From contig JAUCEF010000007.1 in the NCBI GenBank assembly GCA_033558025.1, positions 5,518,001 to 5,582,000 of the forward strand: a stretch of 64,000 bases of DNA, written 5' to 3'. This DNA is from Phytophthora sp. 'mugwort' (lineage: Eukaryota; Oomycota; Peronosporomycetes; Peronosporales; Peronosporaceae). A model generated the notes under the pieces. The model did no database searches, had not been told where the DNA came from, and saw nothing but the letters and a program-made list of their open reading frames with translations. This document shows, piece by piece, positions 34,339 to 45,100 of this stretch (position 1 is the stretch's first letter; each line of letters begins with the position of its first letter). A program made the translations under genes and the position numbers.

Positions 34339-34692
34339 AAAAGGCTTGGTCACTTGATGGCAAAATGCAAAGTGATTGATTTAGGTCCTTAGTTCGCAAA
34401 CTCCTTGCTACCTCTAAGCCTACAGTTCTACCTACTGGGTACACTCTACTGGATTCTCTACTGGATACTGAGTTACTTCAGCCAATCAGGGAGTGCCACG
34501 TAGAGCCCATCATGTACCCACAATCTTGTACCCACCCATGGCGTAATCGTCCGTGGCGTAAACACCGTCCCATAAACACCGTGACGTAATCTTCGTCTCG
34601 TAATCACATGATGATTGCGATGCCACTGAGTGAAGGTCATACCGGTATCCTACCGGTATACAGCAGCTGGTCGAGACGTCTCCTTGACAACA
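34339..34692 (-). repeat. E10 LTR 2 (shared by units 1 and 2, 354 bp)
   Basis: It is bounded by the primer site of unit 1 (34323-34338) and the polypurine end of unit 2 (from 34693). Confidence 0.95.
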
Positions 34693-37600
34693 CTCCCACT
34701 CGACTCGACAGCCTTCAGCGCTTCGATGCCGAGTTTGCTCCGGAGCACACTGAACTGCGTCGCAGAGATTGGCTTCGTCATGATGTCCGCCAGCATGTCG
34801 GTTGTCGAAACATACTGCAGTACCACTTGACCGTCTTCCACCTTCTCGCGCACGAAATGGTAGCGAATGTCGATGTGCTTGGTGCGCTTGTGGAATTCGG
34901 GATTCTTGGCCAACGCGATGGAGCCTTGGTTGTCCTCGTAGATCTTGATTGCTTCATCGCTTGTCATCTCGCCGAGCTCGCACAGGAACACCTTAAGCCA
35001 CACCGCCTCTTGTGTCGCCTCCGATAGCGCCATGTACTCAGCTTCCGTCGAAGACAGCGCCACTGTCCGCTGCTTCTTGCTCCTCCAGCTGATGCATCCG
35101 CCATTCATCATGAACGCGTAGCCACTTGTACTTCTTCTTGACTCGATGTCTCCAGCCCAGTCGGCATCTGAATAGCCTTGGGGTCCGTCGTCGCAGCTCG
35201 CTTGAAACTCGATGCCGTGCGTCTTCGTGCCTTGAATGTACCTGAAGACCCTCTTGAGCGCCTGCCAGTGTGTCGGACATGGGTCTGCTGCAAACTGGCT
35301 GAGAACTCCCACTGCTGCTGCGAGGTCCGGGCGTGTGCCTACCATGAGATACATGAGGCATCCCACAGCGTTCCGGTATGGCACGTTTACCATGGTCTCG
35401 TCGTGCTTGCAGCCGCCCTCGCACATGGCCTTGGTCAGCTTGAGGCCCGGATCCTGTGGCGTCTTAACAGGGTTGCTCTTCTCCATGTTGAACTTCTCCA
35501 GAATGTCTTTCGCAAACTTGGTTTGCCGCATCGACACCTTCCCTGTCGTCATATCTTGATCGATTTCCATGCCGAGGAAGTACTTGAGGTGGCCCAGGTC
35601 CGTCATCTCGAAACGGTCACTGAGCGCCTTCTTCGTCGACTTGAGCAGCTTGTCGTTGTTACTTGCGAGGATCAGGTCGTCGACATATAGCGCCACGAAG
35701 ATCATGTCTTGGTCGTCACGCTTGAAGTAGATGCAGTGGTCAGACTCGCACTTCTTGAACCCTAGCTTGAGCATGAGGTCGTCGATGGTCTTGTTCCACA
35801 TCCGCGGCGACTGCTTCAAACCGTAAAGAGACCGCTTGAGCTGACAGACATAGTCCGGGTGCTTTTCATCGATGTAGCCGTCCGGCTGTGCCATGTAGAT
35901 GTCTTCGTCTAACAAACCGTTCAGGAAAGCTGTCTTGACATCCATCTGGTGCACCATGAGATTGTACTTGGCCGCCAGACTGAGCAGGATCCTGATCGAC
36001 GTGAACTTGGCCACTGGCGCGAAAGTCTCGTCGTAGTCGATGCCGTACTTCTGCGAAAATCCCTTGGCCACCAGTCGCGCCTTGAACCGTTCGATCTCTC
36101 CAGCCTGGTTCTCCTTCACACGGAACACCCATCGGTTGCCGATTGCCTTGCGTCCTTTTGGCAGCGGCACGAGGATCCACGTCTCGTTCTTGCGGAGCGA
36201 CTCGACCTCCGAGTCACACGCCTCCTTCCACTTGACTGCGTCGCTGGATTCCATCGCCGACTTGAACGTGGTCGGCATTTCTCCCACTGAATTCACGACG
36301 TATGCAGCTTCGAAGTCTTGACTTTCTTGAGCCGCAGCCGACATCTCGTCCAGAGTCAGGTGTCGACTCTGCCGCTTGGCACTTGGAACTTCCACAGCTT
36401 CTTCCAGCGACTGCGTCCGCGGGTGTCGCTTGCTGCCTGGTTCAAAACCTTCGTCCCGCGCTGCTTCTTCGTCTTCTTCTTCTTTGTCGTCTTCATCCGA
36501 CTGCAACGAATCTTGATCCGTCGTCTCTTCATCTTGAATGACCACCACCTCCCTCTGATGGTAGTCACGTCTCCCACTGTCGAAGACGTCTTCCATAAAC
36601 TGCGCGTCGCGGCTCACCAGCACGCGACCGCTCTTGGTCTCTTCGAAACGGTACGCTTTCTCATGCTCCGAGTATCCCAGGAACCGACAGCGCACCGACC
36701 GAGCGTCAAACTTGGTGCGCTTCTCCTTCGGCACGTGCACGTACGCGTGGCAACCGAACACCTTGAGGTTCGCTAGCAGCGGTTTCTTGCCTGTCCAAAC
36801 CTGGTGCGGCGACTTGTCGTGGTTGATGGCACGCGTCGGACACCGATTACGGAGGAACGTAGCTGTCACGATAGCTTCACCCCAATACGTCTTGGGCAAT
36901 CCAGCATGTTCCAGCATGCAACGCGCACACTCCACCAACGTCCGGTTCATGCGCTCGGCGACTCCGTTCAGCTGGGGCGTGTATGGCGGCGTGAACTTCT
37001 GCATGATACCACGGTCCGCACAGAACTTGGCCATCTCACCCGAAGTGTACTCGCCGCCGTTGTCGCTCCGCAGCATTTTCACGCGCTTGCCAGTCTGGGT
37101 CTCAGCTAACGCGACGAATTGCGCGAACTTGTCGGCCACCTCGGACTTGTTGCGCAGCAAGTACACCACACAGAAGTGCGACTTGTCATCGATAAACGTG
37201 ACAAAATAGCGCTTGCCTCCAAAGGTCGGCGTCTGCATGGGACCGCATACATCACTGTGTACGACTTCTAGCACTTGCTTGGCACGGTTTGGCGACGTCT
37301 TCATGTAGCTTACTCGCGTTTGCTTGCCGAGTGAGCATCCGTCGCATAACTCCCACTGCTTCACCGACGCCATATCGATACCAACACCGTAGCCCTTCTT
37401 GACGATGGCGTCTAGACCGCCATGGCCGATGTGACCAAGTCGAAGGTGCCAGAGGTACGACGTGGTGTCCCCTTGGCGATCCTTCGAACTTGCCGCATTG
37501 GCCTCGTCAGGCATCATCGGAGTCATGCACAGCTTGAACAGTCCTTTGCCCTCACGAGCGCCGAGCTTCCACTTGAGACTCTTCGTTTCAGCGAAGCACC

Positions 37601-38774
37601 CGTCGCTCTCGAAGATAACTGGCCCGACGTCCTTAGTGAACCGACCAACCGAAAACAGGTTGCGCGACAGCTTCGGAATGTGCCACACGTTCGTGAGTAC
37701 ACCCTTCTTCATGCCGCGCGGGGTCTTCATCGACATCACAATGTCGCCGGTCCCCACAGCCTGAACCACACCGTCGTCCGCGAGATGCACGTCCACCGGA
37801 GAGATCTTCTTGTAGTTCTTCATGTACTCCTTCGAGTACGTCATGTGCTGCGTCGCACCCGAGTCGACCAGCCACACTCCATTCGACTTGGAGGCACCCG
37901 TGTTACCACCAACCGAGAAGAGGAAGTCGCCAGAGTCATCTTCACTCTGCGCGACATTCGCTCGTTGCGGCCTCTGCCGCTCCGCGTTCTCGCGGATTCG
38001 CACCGGACACTTGGCGATCCAATGTCCGTGCTCGCCACAGTAGTGACAGGCACTAGTCTTCTGCGCCTGCCGACCCTTGCGCTTGTTGTCGCTTGTCATG
38101 AACGCTTGACCTTGACCGTGCGCGGTGCCGTCCGTACCGCCACCTTGTTCCTTGCGCTTCATGTCCTCATGCAGCAGCCGAGACGTCACGAGCTCCCACG
38201 ACAGTGAGTCGGCTCTCGACTCCAACGCCGTGATCAGGAACTGGTACGACTCGCTCAGACTTCCCAAAAGCGTGATCACCAAGTCGTCCTCGCTGACCGG
38301 AGCGCCCACTGCGTCGAGCTGCTCCGCCAGCGTCTTGATCTTGTTGATGTGCTCCAGCACATCATCACCTTCGTCCATCATCGTCGTGAAGAAACGCCGA
38401 CGAAGAAAGAGCTTGTTGGCCAAACTCTTCTTCTCGAAGTGTCCTTCCAGTCTTGACCATGCATCATGCGCGCCACTCGCCGAGCGAACCAGCGGCAGCT
38501 GCGAATCCTCCATCGCGAGACAGATCATCGCCAGCGCCTTGCGCGACTTCTTCCGAAAGAGCGCTTGATCCGCCGCAGTCTGGCAGTGCTCCAGCTTCAC
38601 TTCCCCACTTGTCACTTCCCACAGTTCGCGCTCCTCGAGCACCATCTGCATCTTGAACTTCCACGTGTGGAAGTTAGTTCCGTCGAACTTGTTAATGCGG
38701 GCGGTAGTCGAAGTGGCGTCCATGGCGAAGGCGTAGTCGGGGTCTTGGTCAAGGAAGACGGGGCTTGGGCTCAT
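34650..38774 (-). CDS. E10 unit 2 Gag-Pol polyprotein, intact
   Basis: It encodes 1374 residues, starting at the ATG in the primer site (38772-38774) and ending in LTR 2. All protease, integrase, RT and RNase H motifs seen in E13 are present. It is nearly identical to unit 1 across 4.1 kb; I see two changes (near 34993 and 36386). As the middle unit it is flanked only by shared LTRs, so any independent transcript would start in LTR 3 (38779-39132) and end in LTR 2. Confidence 0.95.
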   Translation of the reverse strand: MSPSPVFLDQDPDYAFAMDATSTTARINKFDGTNFHTWKFKMQMVLEERELWEVTSGEVKLEHCQTAADQALFRKKSRKALAMICLAMEDSQLPLVRSASGAHDAWSRLEGHFEKKSLANKLFLRRRFFTTMMDEGDDVLEHINKIKTLAEQLDAVGAPVSEDDLVITLLGSLSESYQFLITALESRADSLSWELVTSRLLHEDMKRKEQGGGTDGTAHGQGQAFMTSDNKRKGRQAQKTSACHYCGEHGHWIAKCPVRIRENAERQRPQRANVAQSEDDSGDFLFSVGGNTGASKSNGVWLVDSGATQHMTYSKEYMKNYKKISPVDVHLADDGVVQAVGTGDIVMSMKTPRGMKKGVLTNVWHIPKLSRNLFSVGRFTKDVGPVIFESDGCFAETKSLKWKLGAREGKGLFKLCMTPMMPDEANAASSKDRQGDTTSYLWHLRLGHIGHGGLDAIVKKGYGVGIDMASVKQWELCDGCSLGKQTRVSYMKTSPNRAKQVLEVVHSDVCGPMQTPTFGGKRYFVTFIDDKSHFCVVYLLRNKSEVADKFAQFVALAETQTGKRVKMLRSDNGGEYTSGEMAKFCADRGIMQKFTPPYTPQLNGVAERMNRTLVECARCMLEHAGLPKTYWGEAIVTATFLRNRCPTRAINHDKSPHQVWTGKKPLLANLKVFGCHAYVHVPKEKRTKFDARSVRCRFLGYSEHEKAYRFEETKSGRVLVSRDAQFMEDVFDSGRRDYHQREVVVIQDEETTDQDSLQSDEDDKEEEDEEAARDEGFEPGSKRHPRTQSLEEAVEVPSAKRQSRHLTLDEMSAAAQESQDFEAAYVVNSVGEMPTTFKSAMESSDAVKWKEACDSEVESLRKNETWILVPLPKGRKAIGNRWVFRVKENQAGEIERFKARLVAKGFSQKYGIDYDETFAPVAKFTSIRILLSLAAKYNLMVHQMDVKTAFLNGLLDEDIYMAQPDGYIDEKHPDYVCQLKRSLYGLKQSPRMWNKTIDDLMLKLGFKKCESDHCIYFKRDDQDMIFVALYVDDLILASNNDKLLKSTKKALSDRFEMTDLGHLKYFLGMEIDQDMTTGKVSMRQTKFAKDILEKFNMEKSNPVKTPQDPGLKLTKAMCEGGCKHDETMVNVPYRNAVGCLMYLMVGTRPDLAAAVGVLSQFAADPCPTHWQALKRVFRYIQGTKTHGIEFQASCDDGPQGYSDADWAGDIESRRSTSGYAFMMNGGCISWRSKKQRTVALSSTEAEYMALSEATQEAVWLKVFLCELGEMTSDEAIKIYEDNQGSIALAKNPEFHKRTKHIDIRYHFVREKVEDGQVVLQYVSTTDMLADIMTKPISATQFSVLRSKLGIEALKAVESSGSVVKETSRPAAVYR

Positions 38775-38778
38775 AACC

Positions 38779-39132
38779 AAAAGGCTTGGTCACTTGATGG
38801 CAAAATGCAAAGTGATTGATTTAGGTCCTTAGTTCGCAAACTCCTTGCTACCTCTAAGCCTACAGTTCTACCTACTGGGTACACTCTACTGGATTCTCTA
38901 CTGGATACTGAGTTACTTCAGCCAATCAGGGAGTGCCACGTAGAGCCCATCATGTACCCACAATCTTGTACCCACCCATGGCGTAATCGTCCGTGGCGTA
39001 AACACCGTCCCATAAACACCGTGACGTAATCTTCGTCTCGTAATCACATGATGATTGCGATGCCACTGAGTGAAGGTCATACCGGTATCCTACCGGTATA
39101 CAGCAGCTGGTCGAGACGTCTCCTTGACAACA
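38779..39132 (-). repeat. E10 LTR 3 (shared by units 2 and 3, 354 bp)
   Basis: It lies exactly 4440 bp from LTR 2. It is bounded by the primer site of unit 2 (38763-38778) and the polypurine end of unit 3 (from 39133). Confidence 0.95.
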
Positions 39133-42100
39133 CTCCCACTCGACTCGACAGCCTTCAGCGCTTCGATGCCGAGTTTGCTCCGGAGCACACTGAACTGCGT
39201 CGCAGAGATTGGCTTCGTCATGATGTCCGCCAGCATGTCGGTTGTCGAAACATAATGCAGTACCACTTGACCGTCTTCCACCTTCTCGCGCACGAAATGG
39301 TAGCGAATGTCGATGTGCTTGGTGCGCTTGTGGAATTCGGGATTCTTGGCCAACGCGATGGAGCCTTGGTTGTCCTCGTAGATCTTGATTGCTTCATCGC
39401 TTGTCATCTCGCCGAGCTCGCACAGGAACACCTTAAGCCACACCGCCTCTTGTGTCGCCTCCGATAGCGCCATGTACTCAGCTTCCGTCGAAGACAGCGC
39501 CACTGTCCGCTGCTTCTTGCTCCTCCAGCTGATGCATCCGCCATTCATCATGAACGCGTAGCCACTTGTACTTCTTCTTGACTCGATGTCTCCAGCCCAG
39601 TCGGCATCTGAATAGCCTTGGGGTCCGTCGTCGCAGCTCGCTTGAAACTCGATGCCGTGCGTCTTCGTGCCTTGAATGTACCTGAAGACCCTCTTGAGCG
39701 CCTGCCAGTGTGTCGGACATGGGTCTGCTGCAAACTGGCTGAGAACTCCCACTGCTGCTGCGAGGTCCGGGCGTGTGCCTACCATGAGATACATGAGGCA
39801 TCCCACAGCGTTCCGGTATGGCACGTTTACCATGGTCTCGTCGTGCTTGCAGCCGCCCTCGCACATGGCCTTGGTCAGCTTGAGGCCCGGATCCTGTGGC
39901 GTCTTAACAGGGTTGCTCTTCTCCATGTTGAACTTCTCCAGAATGTCTTTCGCAAACTTGGTTTGCCGCATCGACACCTTCCCTGTCGTCATATCTTGAT
40001 CGATTTCCATGCCGAGGAAGTACTTGAGGTGGCCCAGGTCCGTCATCTCGAAACGGTCACTGAGCGCCTTCTTCGTCGACTTGAGCAGCTTGTCGTTGTT
40101 ACTTGCGAGGATCAGGTCGTCGACATATAGCGCCACGAAGATCATGTCTTGGTCGTCACGCTTGAAGTAGATGCAGTGGTCAGACTCGCACTTCTTGAAC
40201 CCTAGCTTGAGCATGAGGTCGTCGATGGTCTTGTTCCACATCCGCGGCGACTGCTTCAAACCGTAAAGAGACCGCTTGAGCTGACAGACATAGTCCGGGT
40301 GCTTTTCATCGATGTAGCCGTCCGGCTGTGCCATGTAGATGTCTTCGTCTAACAAACCGTTCAGGAAAGCTGTCTTGACATCCATCTGGTGCACCATGAG
40401 ATTGTACTTGGCCGCCAGACTGAGCAGGATCCTGATCGACGTGAACTTGGCCACTGGCGCGAAAGTCTCGTCGTAGTCGATGCCGTACTTCTGCGAAAAT
40501 CCCTTGGCCACCAGGCGCGCCTTGAACCGTTCGATCTCTCCAGCCTGGTTCTCCTTCACACGGAACACCCATCGGTTGCCGATTGCCTTGCGTCCTTTTG
40601 GCAGCGGCACGAGGATCCACGTCTCGTTCTTGCGGAGCGACTCGACCTCCGAGTCACACGCCTCCTTCCACTTGACTGCGTCGCTGGATTCCATCGCCGA
40701 CTTGAACGTGGTCGGCATTTCTCCCACTGAATTCACGACGTATGCAGCTTCGAAGTCTTGACTTTCTTGAGCCGCAGCCGACATCTCGTCCAGAGTCAGG
40801 TGTCGACTCTGCCGCTTGGCACTTGGAACTTCCACAGCTTCTTCCAGCGACTGCGTCCGCGGGTGTCGCTTGCTGCCTGGTTCAAAACCTTCGTCCCGCG
40901 CTGCTTCTTCGTCTTCTTCTTCTTTGTCGTCTTCATCCGACTGCAACGAATCTTGATCCGTCGTCTCTTCATCTTGAATGACCACCACCTCCCTCTGATG
41001 GTAGTCACGTCTCCCACTGTCGAAGACGTCTTCCATAAACTGCGCGTCGCGGCTCACCAGCACGCGACCGCTCTTGGTCTCTTCGAAACGGTACGCTTTC
41101 TCATGCTCCGAGTATCCCAGGAACCGACAGCGCACCGACCGAGCGTCAAACTTGGTGCGCTTCTCCTTCGGCACGTGCACGTACGCGTGGCAACCGAACA
41201 CCTTGAGGTTCGCTAGCAGCGGTTTCTTGCCTGTCCAAACCTGGTGCGGCGACTTGTCGTGGTTGATGGCACGCGTCGGACACCGATTACGGAGGAACGT
41301 AGCTGTCACGATAGCTTCACCCCAATACGTCTTGGGCAATCCAGCATGTTCCAGCATGCAACGCGCACACTCCACCAACGTCCGGTTCATGCGCTCGGCG
41401 ACTCCGTTCAGCTGGGGCGTGTATGGCGGCGTGAACTTCTGCATGATACCACGGTCCGCACAGAACTTGGCCATCTCACCCGAAGTGTACTCGCCGCCGT
41501 TGTCGCTCCGCAGCATTTTCACGCGCTTGCCAGTCTGGGTCTCAGCTAACGCGACGAATTGCGCGAACTTGTCGGCCACCTCGGACTTGTTGCGCAGCAA
41601 GTACACCACACAGAAGTGCGACTTGTCATCGATAAACGTGACAAAATAGCGCTTGCCTCCAAAGGTCGGCGTCTGCATGGGACCGCATACATCACTGTGT
41701 ACGACTTCTAGCACTTGCTTGGCACGGTTTGGCGACGTCTTCATGTAGCTTACTCGCGTTTGTGATAAAGGTGTTGAGGTCTTGAAGCGAGGCTTGGGTT
41801 GAGCGGAGGGAGTTCTGCACTTGGGTGCGGGGACCGGAGTGAAGACCACTTGAGCTGAAGAAGGAAGATTCGAAAGTGATTGATTTATCGGAGCTTACAC
41901 TACCTAGTCTACCACATAGATATGCAGCCCTGCATCCAATCATTTGGTGCATCCAATCACCAACACTCCGCACTCGTCCAATCATCCTACTCGTCTAATC
42001 ATCGGTGGCGTAAACAACGTACCGTAAACATCGCGGGATCGTGTTGGACCGGTTCGGGTTAACCGGTTACTGGTACACAGTACCAAAACCTGGCAACCCT

Positions 42101-45100
42101 CAATACGCCCCCTCAATGCGAACACGCGTGGATTCCGAGGGACGCCGTCAGATCCGTGTGGCGCGGTCCTGGCAGTGCCTTGGTCATGATGTCCGCCAGC
42201 ATGATAGAAGTCTCGCAGTACTCGAGCTTGACTTCGCCGCGCTTGACCTCATCACGGATGTGATGGTACTTGATGTCGATGTGCTTGGCGCGACCATGGT
42301 TCACTGGGTTCTTCGTCATCTTGATGCACGACTGGTTGTCTTCGCGGATCTTGAGCTCGGGTCCAGTCTCGTTGGCAGCCGCCAAAATCTCGCATAGCAG
42401 GCGATGAATCCACTTGCCTTCTTGGATCGCCAGACTGAGCGCGATGTATTCCGCCTCGCTCGTAGACAGCGAAACACTTGACTGCTTCTTGCTTCCCCAG
42501 CTCACTGGCGCACCCATCAGCATGAACGTGTAGCCGGAAGTCGACTTGCGGTCCGCGAGGTCGCCAGCCCAGTCCGCATCCGAATACCCACGAAAGTCGA
42601 TCTTGTTGCCTGGCTTGAAACAGATTCCATGCGTCTTGGTGCCTTGTAGATAGCGAAAAATGCGCTTGACCGCAACCCAGTGTTCCTCTTGGGGGTTCTC
42701 CATGAAGCGCGATACATAGCCTACTGCGTACGCGATATCCGGGCGAGTAGCAGTCATCAAGTGCATGAGGGCACCCACAGCTTCGCGAAACGGAGCGTTC
42801 ACCTTGCTCGCTGCGTCACTTGGAACCAGTCGAGTGCTCATGTCTACCGGACTCACCACAGCCTTGCACTCGTCCATACCGAAACGCTTCAGGATATCAT
42901 CCACATAACGCCGCTGGCACATCGTCACGCTGCCGTCCGGGCCATCCACCAGCTCGATTCCAAGGACGAACACACACTTGCCACTGTCAGTCATTTCGAA
43001 GCGTGTCTTGAGGTCGTTCTTCGTGCGTGAGATCAGCTCGGGTGAACTTCCGGTAATCAGCACGTCATCCACGTAGACCAGCACTAACACGCAGTGACCG
43101 TCAACGATCTTGATGTAGAGGCACGGGTCGAACGCCGATACTTGAAAGCCGATGGAGCACACGAACTCGTCGAAGGTCTCGTTCCACACGCGCGAAGCTT
43201 GCTTGAGACCGTAGATCGCCTTCACCAATTCCAGGCAGTCGAAGTCACCGTCGAGATCAACACCTTCGGGGACCGCGCAGAACACCAGTTCTTTCATTAT
43301 CCCGTACAGGAAAGCTGTCACCAGGTCGAGTTGGTCGAGGGGCCAGTCGAAATACTTGGCAATCGCGATGACCATGCGCAGCGTCACGTACTTGACCACG
43401 GGCGAGAACGTCTCCGTGTAGTCGATGCCGTACTTTTGCTTGAAACCCTTGGCCACCAGGCGCGCCTTGTACTTCTCGATCGATCCGTCGGCTTTGCGCT
43501 TAATCTTGAACACCCACTTGGTACCGATGGCGCTTTGTCCGCTGGGCAACTTGGCAGCACGAAACACACCACGAAGTCGCATCGACTTTAACTCAGCACG
43601 AATCGCCTTGCGCCAGTGCAATTGGTCCGGGCCGTTGACCGCTTCTTGGAATGTCGACGGCTCCGATAAGTCCACGGCTGCTTCGACCGCGTTGGCACTT
43701 GCACGCCAAAACACAGATGGAGTCGATTCTTCATCTTGGTCTCCAGACTTTTCTTCTTCATCTGCGTCTGTTCGGTGCGAAGGGGAGTCGTTCGGTGCAC
43801 TTGCTTCTTCCAGTCCAGGTCGATGACGCACAGCGCGCGGTCTTCTGGCAGCTTCATCTTCGTCACTCGGGCGGCTCTTGCGCTTCCCTGCCTGTTTGTA
43901 CTCCGTCTGGCGCGGACCATCATCGTCGATGTCGAGCGAGTCGAAGTCCAGGTCGTCGACATCTTCATCAGAAATCGACGGTGAAAATCCAAAGGTTGAT
44001 TCATCGAAGTTGACATCGCGACTGATGACCACCTGCCCCGCCTCGATGTCATAAAGTCGATACGCCTTGGACACTTCTTCGTAACCCAGAAACAATCCGG
44101 CGCGAGCCTTGGGATCCCACTTGAGTCGCTTCTCCTTCGGAGTCAGGATGTACGTCCGACAGCCGAAAACACGCATGTGCTTCACACTCGGCTTGGACTT
44201 GTAGACGATCTCGAACGGAGTCTTGTGCTCGATCTTGGGTGACGGCAGGCGGTTCTTCACATAGATGGCCGTCATCGCCGCCTCAGCCCAGAAACACTTG
44301 TCCAGCTTGGCGTGGTGCAGCATGCTGCGGCCGATCGTGACGATAGTTCGGATGGCTCGCTCTGCCGTGCCGTTGGTCTGGTGCGCGTACGGAACCGTGG
44401 TTTGCTGCTCGATGCCTTCGTCTTCGTAAAAATCCTTGAGCGAGTTAGTCGCAAACTCACGAGCTCCGTCGTGCCGCACAAACTTGACCTTCTTGCCGAA
44501 TTGCGTCTGCACCTTCATGATGTATGTCTTGATGCAGTCTTCACTTTCCGACTTGGCACGCAGACAGAAACCCTTCATGCATCCGCTGGCTTCGTCCACG
44601 ATCAGGAGCAGGTACGTGCTGCCGCCAAGCGAGTTTTCCTCCATGGGTCCGCAGATGTCGAAGTGGAGCAACTCAAATGTGTCGTAGCGACGCTTGTCAC
44701 GGTTGCTTGGGAATGGTTTTTGGACCATTTTGCCTTGCTGGCAACCACGACACAGACTTGGTCCACTCGACTTGGAAGGTGCTTTCGCGTCCTTGATCAT
44801 CTTGGTGTCGACCATCTTGCGAAGAACCTCGACTGGAGCGTGACCCATACGCGCGTGCAAATCGACCGTCCTTCCACTTGTCGCCGCATTTGCCGATCGC
44901 TGAGGTGTGCGAAGCCAGTAGAGTCCGTCCACGAGATCCGCCGTCGCCACCACTTGATTCGAGTCCTTGCGCGAAACGTGCATCTCAGTGCCGTCAAATA
45001 CCACTTGGAACTTGCCATGCTTGTTTATCTGCGGCACTGAAAGCAGATTCTTGCTCATATTTGGCACGTAAAGCGCGTTCTTGATCTCGATCTCGCGCTC

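Noticed and set aside
29899..39132. Dismissing the E10 array as a pure assembly duplication
   Set aside because: Units carry distinguishing substitutions and unit 3 holds E11. Copy number still needs long-read confirmation.
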